A stretch of DNA of 11,140 nt from Smittium culicis (GCA_001970855.1 LSSN01002545.1:1-11140), one strand, 5' to 3'. Positions 1-9,095 are shown, counted from the first letter of the stretch. The notes: generated by a model from the letters alone, not told the origin. Numbers and translations are program-made.

Positions 1-540
1 TAATTTACTTTTTAACCTTCATTTATTTCGCTTAAATAATTCTAGCTCTATTTTTACTATGCATCCTGAAGTTTATTTAATAATTTTATCAAGCAATTTT
101 GCACTAGGTTCTGATTCAAAACCAATTATTATATTCAATAAAATATCTGAAATAATTATATTGCTCAAAAGCTGTATTTATTTTTATAGAATAAATTCAT
201 TTATATAACGATATATATTTACGCCTTATCTATAAATTTTTGGAGAATCTAAACTATAATACAGGTGTTAAACACTATTGTATTTTAATTAAAATAATAT
301 AAAATACATCAGTTCCTGATTATTTGTAATCTTTGTCTATTAAAATTTTACTATTAATAAGATGAAATTAATTACTATATTTTAAAATTAAGGTTGATGA
401 ATCCATCTTAAATCACATATTCCTAGTAATATCCAACTGACTTAAATATAAATTTTTTTAGTTTGTGATTATATGTTTCTTTAGCCAATTATTTATAGCT
501 GATATTTTGCTTATCCAAAGAATTCGCGCCGATATAATTT
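1..540. other. A+T-rich non-coding stretch
   Basis: No open frame of useful length and no RNA gene motif is seen on either strand. The sequence is dominated by A/T runs. The decayed repeat that starts near 541 may reach a little further left, but I could not align this stretch with the sequence beyond the other copy (right of 10540). Confidence 0.6.
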
Positions 541-1070
541 AGCTTTTTCACAAACTTTTTTTTATTCGCGGAATTTTACTGGTAAGATTACAATAAAAGA
601 AACTATATAGTAAAGTAAACTAAAAAAATAGAAATTCAGTGCAAGGCATACAAAAACTAATATTCTAATACTAATAAATTCCTCTGCCGGTCTACCGGCT
701 GCGTACCTAAAGGGAAATGGGATCAATCTACCATCCGAAAGATCCACCCAGGCATTGCTTCAAGTAGGCTGGATGACTGAAGTTACAAGCAGTCATTGAA
801 TTAAGCTCGTTCCAACAAAATTGAATTCGTTGAGATCATTGAGCTCCTAGTCAGAGCCTACATCTAACAGGATTAATAAAAAATAGGCTCCTACCCAAAC
901 GTGGGAATGATCGACCTGACTCTCCTACTATAAGCTGCTAAACGGCTGAGTTCCGTAATGCTGTCGAACGCTGGACTTGTGCACAGATAATGTCTCAGAC
1001 TGTGCTAAACGAATCGGTTCCTCCTGTTTCTAGATGGTCCTCCTCTGGAATCGCTGTCCTCCGAATCCTT
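541..1070 (-). repeat. Decayed dispersed repeat, copy A (inverted relative to copy B)
   Basis: The reverse complement of this stretch aligns with 10019-10540. The best block, 1028-1061, is a perfect 34-nt reverse-complement match to 10029-10062. The alignment then runs nearly without gaps (one 1-nt indel found by eye) down to about 560, with roughly three quarters identity at first and less toward the low-coordinate end. The block is clearly G+C-richer than its flanks. In minus orientation it encodes a short acidic-serine peptide, DSEDSDSRGGPSR, shared with copy B, but stops interrupt the frame in both copies. No functional protein remains. The family was not recognised. The adjacent TTAA/CCCTTT ends suggest a piggyBac-type DNA transposon relic, which is inference. 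Confidence 0.7.
562..747 (-). pseudogene. Conserved ORF remnant inside repeat copy A
   Basis: An open frame of about 61 codons on the minus strand begins at a GTG, not an ATG, so it is probably an internal piece. Its translation aligns without gaps with the frame at 10342-10539 of copy B. Shared positions include LS near the start, IP, F, YA, G, IR, C, FFS, IVS, IL and K.R near the end. The second half is hydrophobic, with Phe/Tyr/Leu/Ile runs. No family was recognised. Shared frame and shared length in two diverged copies argue for an ancestral coding segment or simply for an indel-free ancestor. I do not call it a working gene. Confidence 0.35.
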
Positions 1071-1110
1071 GTTAGTTTATTCTAATCGAATTTAAATCCC
1101 AAATAATATT

Positions 1111-1289
1111 TTGACCCTTTCCTGGGCGGTAGACTAATTTTGGTCTACCAAATATAGCCAACTGAGTTCAGTTTAATACTTAAAATCCAAGGCCTTAAAA
1201 AGTATTAATATATTGTAAAAAAACACCAAATAATAAATTTGGTTTTAAATCATAAATTATTTCAAGAGTGTTGGGCTGGGATGGGTTAA
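1111..1289. mobile_element. Short TTAA-bounded element (MITE-like) at outer end of repeat copy A
   Basis: The left end reads TTGACCCTTTCCTGGGC, then CGGTAGACT. The right end, read on the minus strand, begins TTAACCCATCCCAGCCC. The length is about 179 bp with no coding capacity. The left end closely matches both ends of the element at 9740-9936: CCCTTTC, then CGGTAGACT and TTTT in register with 9740 onward, and TTGACCCTTTCC in register with the complement of 9936. TTAA targets and CCC-starting inverted ends are typical of piggyBac-type transposons and their non-autonomous derivatives. The right end is degenerate beyond TTAACCC, so this boundary is less sure than the left one. Confidence 0.45.
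1128..1149. repeat. Small inverted repeat at the element end
   Basis: GGTAGAC at 1128-1134 is repeated as GTCTACC at 1143-1149, leaving an 8-nt loop. The same GGTAGAC occurs at 9757-9763, at the matching place of the other element. It looks like part of a terminal or subterminal inverted repeat rather than an RNA hairpin gene. Confidence 0.5.
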
Positions 1290-2539
1290 GTGAAGGGAAT
1301 ATTTAATATGAAAAGTTACGCTTCTCGAAAAAATCTCACACAATATAAACAATCGTTTTAAAGCTTTTATTTTCTAGAAACCTTTTATATCATAGCAATA
1401 AACGGATCGAATAGTGTGAATAGTATGATATAAATTATCGTCATCTAACCAAAATCAGCATGAAAAAGTAGGTGACAAATTATAGAGTGAAAGAAAAAAT
1501 GTAAAAATAATTAGATTCTATCAGCCACTCGAGGCACAGGGGTACTCTTTTCATTTAAAGCATTGCTTTTTGTAATTAAAAAGAGGTGTAAATGCTGCTA
1601 TTTGTGGATTAAAGCGGATTAGCTACGGATACCCTTCTATCAGGCAATTATCTTCAAACTAAACTCAAGAGCTCTCTTTATACTAGTTAGAATATATATT
1701 TTAATATCACTACTCAAATTTTATTAGAAAACATATGAAAAGCAAGTTTATATTCGTATATGCCAAAGAAACAAAGGCTTGTTTTTTATCTATCCGGGGG
1801 ATCTGTCTTAACTTTAATATCTATGGGAAATTGATTTCCATTTGAAATAAAGGGAATGATGTTGGGATATTTAGTAGGGTAATCAAATGCTTTATGCTAG
1901 AGCCTAGGCAAGAAATTATAGGATATTCCTTTAATATATCACTTCTGACTTACAATATCTATAATTAAAACAAAACTGAGAAAATACTAGTGCTTCAAAG
2001 TTATAATGGTTTAGAAATTTTTAGAATGTCAGAATATCTCTTATTTTCTGGAAATACGAATCTTGATAGAATTTATGGACCTCGCACTGTTTTTCTTCAA
2101 ATAATTTAAACATAACTCAAATTTATAAAACTTAATTCATTGAATTTGACTCTGACCTCAAAAATAGCTATGCGAGTTTTAATTGATGTTACATAAGCGC
2201 TATATTTTCTTTTCATAATATTAAAATTTTTTCCCACAAAAAACATGGCTACATTTCGATAATGTAACTAAGCGGAGTTACCTTAGCGCAAAATTCGCAA
2301 ATAAAGATATTGAATTATCAATTATATTTGAATAACTAATCATCTTAGAAATTCAAGAATTCCCTATATCAGGCTGAAAGTTAAACTGAGTGTAGCAATG
2401 TAGTTGGTCAAAAACATGGTTACAAAAGTTGAATTGTTTAGCTTTAAACTGCTGAGAGCTGGATAATTTTTAAGCGAAAAAAATTTAAAATATCAAAATA
2501 CCTGACCACGAGAGAAAGTTTTGTACATCGAGAGTTTAA
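1290..2539. other. A+T-rich spacer, no gene seen
   Basis: No long open frame, tRNA-like motif or clear repeat was found. G+C-richer patches occur near 1525-1660 and 1785-1910, with frames open only for 20-25 codons (for example on the minus strand around 1455-1545). These are too short and unrecognised to be called. They may be traces of old inserted elements. Confidence 0.55.
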
Positions 2540-2713
2540 TTAACTCGAGAAAGTGTAAAGTTACTTTTGTTTGATTCTGAAGCCGGTGTTATACATCGCC
2601 AGCATGAATTATTAACATTAATAAAGTTTCAAGGGCAAGCGTATGAATAAATTGGACCTTATCGTAGTGAGGGCTCATCTAAGAATGGAAATTTTATGTT
2701 GCTATATCAACAG
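2540..2713 (+). pseudogene. Coding-like relic with one internal stop
   Basis: One frame is open for about 58 codons except for a TAA at 2648-2650. It reads KLLLFDSEAGVIHRQHELL and, after the stop, IGPYRSEGSSKNGNF. Base composition is less A+T-rich than the flanks. It ends at a good 5' splice-site match (GTAAGT at 2713). There is no ATG at a sensible place and no family was recognised. It may be a fragment of a decayed gene or transposon, or chance; confidence is low. Confidence 0.2.
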
Positions 2714-4207
2714 TAAGTCATGCTAGTAATATATTATTTGAATTTAAGTATTTTTCTTATTAATAATTTTGAAAATACAGTTTACAGTGAAATAATAAAA
2801 TGTAGCTTTGTTTTTTGGAGAGTAAATTGTTAACTTATATTAAATATCATTAAAAAAATTTTTTAAACATTTCAAATTAAGCTAAAAAGAGTAATCTAGC
2901 TAAAATAATAGCGCAAACGAAGTTTTTTTTTTTTTTAGATAAACTGCTAAGCTTTAAGTCATACATTTCATTTTTGGCATGGCTAATAGTGTCTACTTAT
3001 CAGAATTTTCTATTGCCTTATCCCATTTTATACTACAATGGAATCCTCGCCAATACATAGTATGACCAAACCATTATGAAGCTATATAAATAAAACAGCT
3101 TAGTACTTTGCTGGAGGGCTATGCATTGCAACAGGATTTTTTTTATATTTTATAGTAACTTTTATTTACATATCAATACAATCGTCACTGATAAACCTCA
3201 TAAGTATGTCGAGTCGTGACAAAGAGATATAAATTCAAATAATTTCCTATTGTTAATTGATTTATTAGAGGCTTCTTATTTTGATTATAATCACTGCCTG
3301 CAGAGGTTAGGTGAGTTCAAATTTTAATTTACACAACTTAAAGTGAAATGATGGATTTTTTTTTAGAGGAGATTATCATCAAATAGAGAACAAGAAATTT
3401 ATACTGGCCGAAAATACATTTTGTTGAGTTTTTAAAAACAAAAAAAAAAAAAACCAAAGTCAGAGCGTTTAGTAGTTTTTAAGCCTTGAAGAGCAATATT
3501 ATAGCTGGGCTAAAAAGTAAATTTTCAAGGCGAAATGTTATTTGTGCATTTGGTAAGAGATTAGCCAATAAATGCGGAGTTATCGGAACTATAGATATTT
3601 TTATTATTTGATTTCGTATATAAAGTTGAAGAAAATTATTCAAAGAGGAATTAGCAGGAGCTATTATTTTTGGGTGTATATTTTCAGTTTTTGTTTAATG
3701 AGCGGGAGTCATATGGCAAACTGACTACAATGTATGATCGTATAATGAACATTCTCAGACTTACTTCTACAACCTCAATAACAAGCTTGGTGTATATACG
3801 GAGATCCGATCGAGATTGGTTTAACGACTCTATTTTCCAGGTTACTAATACTTAGCCAGCGAATAATTTAATATATTTATTAAAATACAAAATTAGGTGT
3901 GTTACTAAATGAATACGAATTTGGAAAATAGAAAATATTGCTGTGCATCCAACCTCACTTGGAAAAAAAGATAAGACAAGCAATTCGCAAGGATATGAAA
4001 GTCGACATTCTTACGAAAAGTAAGTGCTTGTATCATATTATCTAAAGATATTAAGACTTTGCTTTTATAATATTTTAAAACGTAATTTTCATTTTATAAA
4101 GCTTGGAATTACAGACACATCATTGACTGTTTAAAAATTTAAACCTTGTATTTATAGGAGATTTTCAGATAGCTTTTTATATTAAGATCTCAACCAAAAG
4201 ATCTGCA
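2714..4207. other. A+T-rich spacer with short coding-like islands
   Basis: Homopolymer tracts occur at about 2923-2937 (T), 3357-3364 (T) and 3440-3453 (A). Plus-strand frames open for 30-55 codons are seen at about 2959-3063, 3499-3609 and 3687-3840. Splice-like signals are scattered (TTTTCAG near 3686, GTAAGT near 4020). I tried to join these as exons: the phases do not agree and stops follow the junctions, so no gene model is supported. Confidence 0.5.
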
Positions 4208-4210
4208 TTG

Positions 4211-4657
4211 ATGATTATGGAGCCGCAACGAGAAAAGGAATCCCGATACTTAAAAAAAATGGAATCTGAACATTTGCCAAAGGCAGAAATTTTAATAGCA
4301 ACAGAATCAGATGAATCGAAGGAATTTAGAGAGCGCAGTGATAAAGATATAATTAAGGAGTCAGAAGGAAACTGTACAGACGGTAGAAATGGCCAAAACT
4401 TGATGATATGTAACGATCAGCGACACTTCAAGGAAATTGAAGCTGTATCAAAGACTGATCGCTGTGGTAGTTTTGGGCTGAGTACAATCGATTTGCTTCC
4501 TTTTGAGCTGGTTCTAGTAGCCGAACCATTTAACCCACAAGCCCCATTGGTCATCCCGAACTCGTTCTGCATTGGATCAGATTTATCCAAATCATCCTCA
4601 ACCAACCAAACGAAGCTAAATACGTTCTTCAACCAATCATCTTTTTCGAATAGTTGA
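4211..4657 (+). CDS. Hypothetical protein or transposon-derived fragment
   Basis: The open frame has 148 codons from the ATG at 4211. The ATG at 4217 has the better context (A at -3, G at +4) and gives 146. The frame is open upstream to about 4120, so a spliced 5' extension after the TTTCAG near 4170 is possible. The first half is rich in Glu, Lys, Ser and Asp; the last 25 residues are Ser/Asn/Thr-rich; no membrane segment or signal peptide is seen. The stretch is visibly richer in G+C than the sequence around it. PFELV at 4499-4513, preceded by ST and followed by spaced prolines, recalls the segment after the integrase core of Ty3/gypsy retrotransposons, but the flanks do not match. The opposite strand is also open over 4417-4632 and beyond. 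A real gene, a retroelement relic and chance are all possible. Confidence 0.3.
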   Translation: MIMEPQREKESRYLKKMESEHLPKAEILIATESDESKEFRERSDKDIIKESEGNCTDGRNGQNLMICNDQRHFKEIEAVSKTDRCGSFGLSTIDLLPFELVLVAEPFNPQAPLVIPNSFCIGSDLSKSSSTNQTKLNTFFNQSSFSNS

Positions 4658-5467
4658 TACCTTTAATCTGCATTCTGTTTTGGCTGTAATCATTGGTGCT
4701 TAAGAATTTGCGACTTTTTTTAATGCTACCGCGAAACTGCTTGAAATCTATTGGACATAGTTACGCGTACTTTTTGCTATACGTTATCATAATATACAAG
4801 TTTAGACAAGTGTTTAATTAAGTGCCGCGCCATAGCCTTTTAAACCTTAGTGATGATACTTTTGATAATGTGAAGCTAGCTTAAACTTCATCTTTTGAAC
4901 TCTAAAGTTTAATTAAAATTTCTAATATTACATTTCATCAACTTACTATAGTTTAATAGCATTTACACAGTTAGTGCTGAAATGTCAGATAAATCATTCA
5001 ATTTTAAAAGCATTTTACGTTGAAAGATCGCAGTATAATTGGTATTGTTTGTAGTAGTTTATTCATCTGTTTATTATTCGCTGGCGCTTTTCAATTATGC
5101 TTCTCCTTTATAGCTATTGAATTAGCACCAAAGAATAAAGAGCGCTTATTGGATATATATACGAATACATATAAAAAACAGCCAATCGTATATTAGATTT
5201 ATCAATTTCTTGTTAGGCAAAAAGTGAACTATAAATAACTTTCTTTAGTTATTACTTTAGGCTCTTAGTAATAAATCAATATTTTTCAAGTTTACATCTC
5301 GTTTCACTTGATTGATTCATACTTGATAACTGCAAGCAAACTTTATATTTTTAATCCCGTCATTTTTCTCTTTTATGATATTCGATTAGCTTAATACTTT
5401 ATTGCACAAAAAACCAACTTTAAATCGTCGCATTTTTAAATCTTCAAATTGAAACTTCCGCGCTTAT
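4658..5467. other. A+T-rich intergenic region upstream of the BAH gene
   Basis: No convincing gene. One exon-like piece at 5114-5187 is bracketed by CCTTTATAG and GTATAT and reads IELAPKNKERLLDIYTNTYK on the plus strand. Nothing around it extends this to a domain. The last 100 bp probably belong to the promoter of the gene starting at 5536. Confidence 0.5.
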
Positions 5468-5475
5468 TATAAAAG
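5468..5475 (+). promoter_or_regulatory. TATA box of the BAH-domain gene
   Basis: TATAAAAG lies 68 nt before the ATG at 5536, a usual distance for a fungal TATA element. It supports 5536 as the true start and makes additional coding exons further upstream less likely. Confidence 0.5.
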
Positions 5476-5535
5476 GCCATACAGTCTAAATAATTATCAA
5501 TAAGGAATTCTATATTTATTCTAACTATAAAAACT

Positions 5536-7903
5536 ATGAGCAATCTTAGTCAGAATGCATCAGGCCATTCAACACCAACTCGGAAAAACAACGATAACTC
5601 TTTGATATTCCAAAACGAAAGCTCGGAATCATACCTGTTAAGAAATTCAAAAGCTCGAAACACTCCTAAAAAAGCAACTCCTGCACCAAAAAGAGTAAAA
5701 TATAACTTTGAACATCTTGATCCAAACTTGCATCAAGAAATTTATCATTTAACCATCAATGGCCAAGTTCTTGAAAATGGCGACTTCATACATGTCAAAA
5801 ATAATATTAACCAATTTGGCCCATTGGTTGGTCATATCTATAAAATATGGAAAAATAAAACGTACTAATGTTTATTTTCCTTTTTTGAATTTTCATAAAA
5901 CAATTTAAACTCCATTTCTAACTATATATACTTTTTTACTTGTATAGCACTTCCGAAACTGGCGTGCTATTGTGTTGGTTTTTACACTCATGGCAAACTG
6001 TACATAAAATAAACCAACTATTTTACAAAAATGAAGTCTTCAAATCTAGTGGAATTCAAAGCGTCAATTCCTCAGAAATTATCGGAAAGTGTTTTGTTTT
6101 GCCTTTAAATCTATACACCACTGGTTACCCTGCTGAATTAAAAAAATTATACCCCCAGCAAGCCTCTAACCCTGATTTTCCCGACTTATCATTAATTGAC
6201 TCCTGTGTTTATTTGCTCGAAAGTAGGTACACAGAGCCTGGTAGAATTTTTTCTGTAATTAAAAGCCTCCCCTCAATTTGGCCTGAATCTGTTACCCCCG
6301 AAAAAATACAACAACTTAACGCTATACTCCCTTACCCAGAAAGTATCGGAAACCCTAGATCAATCAAAAAATTAAAATCTATATTCGCTAATGATATTCA
6401 AAATAGCTCTGATAGCCCTCGAAAAAAATTAAAATCTATCGATTATACCAATAATCCTGAAAATGTAATCACACCGCCTTTTTTTATTTTTTTATATTTC
6501 TATTTTACTGATTGTCTTTATTGCATCGATAAATTAGAAATTGAATACTTCAAACTCCTTGGAAAATTTAGCTGAGCTAGCCTCTTTTCAAACAAATATA
6601 AACAAGCAAATACCTTCATTCTTACAGCCATCTAATTTCAACTCGCAGCTCGAATCATCCAGTAATTATAACTTGTTCATATTTCCTTATAAAGCTATTA
6701 TCCTATACTCTTTTTATCAAATTTATATCATTTATTAATTACTAATTGAACCTATCTTTATTTTCAGGGAGCTCGCTTGCAAGTTATAACAGCCCAATGA
6801 GTAATTTAAGGCCTTCAAGCTACGTTTCTGAGCAAAACTCTAGAAATGGCAGCTTTGACAATGGTCCATATAATCGAAACCCAATTTCCTCAAATTATAA
6901 TGGTCTAATAATGAATCCCTCTAACTATAGCGCCCATTCTTCGGGATTAAAGGTAGATCCTAATAGCCAAAATCATATTGCTCCCCCATTAACTATGAAT
7001 GCACATAGTATGCAATTAAATCCACATCATCAAAATCATATAGGTAATTATTTAGCTTATCACATCCAGAAAATGCTACAGATTTCCTCTTTTAGATTTT
7101 TATTAATTTCACTTATTTTATTAATTTCGAAACCAGGTATCTTAAACAATACAAATAATGTGTCTAGAGATACATATGTAAATCAAGGAAATTTTACTAA
7201 TAAAAGCAACATTACGAATTCTAATAACGTAGAAATGATCGGTAGTAACAGCAATTCTAATAGCAATATATTTAGTAACTGGCAAACATACCCAACCATT
7301 CCTAATGGCAGCACTACTGGAAACTCGAATTCAGGCGATGCTAACAATGTCAATGGGTACTCTATGAGATTACGCGCTAGGCCAAATAGCACACAGGAAA
7401 GCGATAGATTCGATGGCAAAATGGATTTGCAAAGTAGGGCCCCATTTAATTCTTCAGATAATATAAATAATGGCAGTTTACAAAATAATATATCAGGGAT
7501 AGAGAGTCAACATCCTAGTAGAGATAACATCAATTATGGTCACAACTTCAGTCACTCAAACGCTAACCAGGCTAGAAATTTTAACGGTGTTCAAAATGGA
7601 AACTCTAGTGGGAACATAAACAGCATTGCTATCAAAGGTCAGAATGTAAATAGTAGTGTGACCATCAATAGCGAATTGAGACAGGGAGAAGCCAAAAGTA
7701 TTGATATAAACAGCGCGAATAACAATGCCGGAAGTGATATCGATCCAGAGATAGTAAAAAGTTTTCCACTAGACAAATTGGGTAGGATTAAATGGTTTGC
7801 GACACCGCCGATGACACCGCCAGTAGTAACCAAGCCTACTCATTCAGCATCATATTTGGAATGGAAAAAAAAAAATCAAAGCTCAAAACTACTAAACATT
7901 TAA
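5536..7903 (+). CDS. RSC1: BAH-domain protein, Rsc1/Rsc2-like RSC chromatin-remodelling subunit
   Basis: Five exons: 5536-5861, 5948-6464, 6538-6661, 6768-7043, 7137-7903. They sum to 2010 nt, 669 residues, with all phases consistent. Residues 1-72 are hydrophilic with a basic TPKKATPAPKR stretch. Residues about 74-205 form an RSC-type BAH domain: NGDFIHV, GPLVGHIYKIWKNK, CWFLHSWQTVHKINQLFYKN, NEVF, IIGKCFVL, then CVYLLESRYTEPGRIF and IKSLPSIWPE. Residues about 300-615 are Asn/Ser-rich low complexity. The end (about 620-660) has KWFATPPM and HSASYLEWK, resembling the conserved C-terminal segment of Rsc1/Rsc2, as far as I recall that family. Rsc1 and Rsc2 serve in the RSC remodeller of the nucleus, where BAH is thought to aid nucleosome binding. 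The two bromodomains usual before the BAH domain are absent here. The ATG has A at -3. The BAH assignment is firm; the exact orthology is inferred. Confidence 0.8.
5862..5947 (+). other. Intron 1 of the BAH gene
   Basis: 86 nt, donor GTACTA, acceptor TTGTATAG, branch-site match CTAAC at 5918-5922. Splicing joins WKNKT to SETGVLLCWF in phase and restores the BAH domain across the join, which strongly supports it. Confidence 0.85.
6465..6537 (+). other. Intron 2 of the BAH gene
   Basis: 73 nt, donor GTAATC, acceptor AAATTAG, branch-site match CTGAT at 6508-6512, phase 0. Without splicing the frame enters a hydrophobic run and stops at 6573-6575; with splicing it enters the open frame NTSNSLENLAELASFQ. 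Confidence 0.75.
6662..6767 (+). other. Intron 3 of the BAH gene
   Basis: 106 nt, donor GTAATT, acceptor ATTTTCAG, branch-site match CTAAT at 6742-6746, phase 1. It removes a stop-containing A+T-rich stretch and joins QLESS to RSSLASYNSP. Confidence 0.75.
7044..7136 (+). other. Probable in-frame intron 4 of the BAH gene
   Basis: 93 nt (31 codons, no stop), donor GTAATT, acceptor AAACCAG. If left in, it would put a hydrophobic segment (FRFLLISLILLIS) into an otherwise Asn/Ser-rich hydrophilic region. Its A+T content matches the other introns. Splicing gives NHIG joined to ILNN. No perfect CTRAY branch site is seen; ATTAAT near 7121 is the closest. Because it keeps the frame, an unspliced protein of 700 residues is also possible. 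Confidence 0.6.
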
Positions 7904-7967
7904 AACGTGTGTATGTTTATATATTTTATAATTATATTTGTAACATTTGCTTTTCTGTTTATTTATT

Positions 7968-7991
7968 AATAAAAAATTAAATTGGAATAAA
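7968..7991 (+). terminator. Polyadenylation signals of the BAH gene
   Basis: AATAAA occurs at 7968-7973 and again at 7986-7991, 65 and 83 nt after the stop codon. Both lie inside an A+T-rich 3' region; which one is used cannot be told. Confidence 0.4.
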
Positions 7992-8054
7992 AAAAAAAGA
8001 TATTAGTATCGTAATAAGATTGGTTATATATTACGAGTAACTTACAAAAATCCA

Positions 8055-8154
8055 GTAAAGAAATTAAAAAAAAAAAGATGATAGACTGCAGATGAAAAAG
8101 GGAAATGAAAGAAAAAAGGGAATAAAAGTGCGAAAAAGAGGTTATGAAAATAAA
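8055..8154. other. Purine-rich tract between convergent genes
   Basis: About 100 bp of plus-strand sequence consist almost only of A and G, with few interruptions (for example GGGAAATGAAAGAAAAAAGG). It lies between the converging 3' ends of the BAH and lipase genes, and in the lipase transcript it would be a pyrimidine-rich 3' UTR. It may act in transcript 3'-end formation; this is inference. Confidence 0.4.
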
Positions 8155-8195
8155 CGTTAATTTTTTTGAAGCCATTTTTTAGGTGGGATACACAC

Positions 8196-9095
8196 TTAGA
8201 TATGTGACTTGAACCAGTCCAAATATTGATCAAAAACAATGTCTTTGAATTCAGGTTCGTTATGGAGTTCATGGAAGTTAGAATCGTGAATAATCAGTTT
8301 TTTGTCGAGCGAGGCGGGTAGGTTATCATAGAACTCAATTGAGCCTTGTGAAGAGGTAACTTTGTCGCCTTTGCCGTGAACAACTAGGCAAGGAACGGTG
8401 TATGATTTAGCTTTGATAAGACGGCAGGCATCGCCTTCGTCGAGCATTGAGCCGGCTGAGCCGATATTGGTCAGGTTGTAGTTGTAGAAGGATTGCTTGT
8501 ATTTCTCGAGTTCAACAGGATCGCTAGTTAGATCTGCAGGGTTGATATTGCTGGAAACTGGGATGCTGGGCAAAAATTTGGAGACGACTTTTAGTACAGA
8601 GACAAGCATTGCAGGGGGCATAGCTGATGGGTCGACTTTGAGAGCTGGAGCAGAAGAGATGACAGCACTGATAGAAGACGCGTATTCAGGAACAGCACAG
8701 TAGTTGAGAACGATGCAGCCGCCCATCGAGTGACCGTAGATAAAAAGCTTGGAAGTATCTGAGTACTTTTGTAGTAGCAAGGTGTTTGCAAAGTGATTGA
8801 TTTGCTTGTAAACTTTGTCAAATTGACCAATACCGCCAAGCTGACCTTGTTTGCGCCCGGTTTTGCCGAAACCTTTCATATCGAAGGCTAAGACTCTGAA
8901 GTTGTTTTTGCAGAAGTATCTGGCCAAAGGCTCGTATCTGTCTGAATGCTCGCCAAATCCATGGACGATTATCAGGTTTGCAATTGCGGGCGAGTCTATA
9001 GGATTATATAATCTGGTGTAGTACTCGATTCCATCGTACTTGACCCACTCAATGGATTCGTTTTGAAGAAGGGTAGGCTCGCTCTTAACTGACAT
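8196..9095 (-). CDS. YJU3: Monoglyceride lipase (alpha/beta hydrolase, Yju3/MGLL family)
   Basis: A single uninterrupted 299-residue frame, the normal length of this family (about 300-315). The enzyme splits monoacylglycerol into glycerol and a fatty acid at lipid droplets or membranes, the last step of triacylglycerol breakdown; this role is taken from the family. Motifs seen: oxyanion-loop region VHGFGEHSDRYEPLA (residues 44-58), nucleophile elbow GHSMGG with Ser123, catalytic Asp244 in VVHGKGDKVTS, and catalytic His275 in SNFHELHNEPE, which matches the YHVLHKELPE region of the mammalian enzyme. So the catalytic triad is complete. A cap region lies around residues 150-220. No signal peptide or clear membrane anchor is seen. 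The gene has no intron and is richer in G+C than the BAH gene it converges on. A broader lysophospholipase/esterase activity cannot be excluded from sequence. Confidence 0.9.
   Translation of the reverse strand: MSVKSEPTLLQNESIEWVKYDGIEYYTRLYNPIDSPAIANLIIVHGFGEHSDRYEPLARYFCKNNFRVLAFDMKGFGKTGRKQGQLGGIGQFDKVYKQINHFANTLLLQKYSDTSKLFIYGHSMGGCIVLNYCAVPEYASSISAVISSAPALKVDPSAMPPAMLVSVLKVVSKFLPSIPVSSNINPADLTSDPVELEKYKQSFYNYNLTNIGSAGSMLDEGDACRLIKAKSYTVPCLVVHGKGDKVTSSQGSIEFYDNLPASLDKKLIIHDSNFHELHNEPEFKDIVFDQYLDWFKSHI

Noticed and set aside
3687..4020. Two-exon gene model joining 3687-3840 to 3897-4020 and on to 4211
   Set aside because: After the first junction the phase runs into a stop within four codons, and the donor at 4020 does not match the phase of any acceptor before 4211.
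4499..4513. Firm call of a Ty3/gypsy integrase from PFELV
   Set aside because: Only a few residues match; the preceding sequence lacks the integrase core pattern and the following sequence diverges, so it stays a possibility.
7183..7419. Minus-strand Leu-rich frames at 7183-7419 and 7639-7833
   Set aside because: They are antisense to the Asn/Ser-rich part of the BAH gene; Asn codons read backwards give Leu/Ile/Val and create false membrane-like frames.
7966..8272. Minus-strand Phe-rich frames between and into the lipase 3' end
   Set aside because: They arise from the purine-rich tract read on the opposite strand and have no separate support.
8497..8703. Plus-strand frame and the minus-strand frame 8591-8839 inside the lipase gene
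   Set aside because: Both are shadows of the lipase coding sequence in other frames; the lipase frame carries the full catalytic triad.
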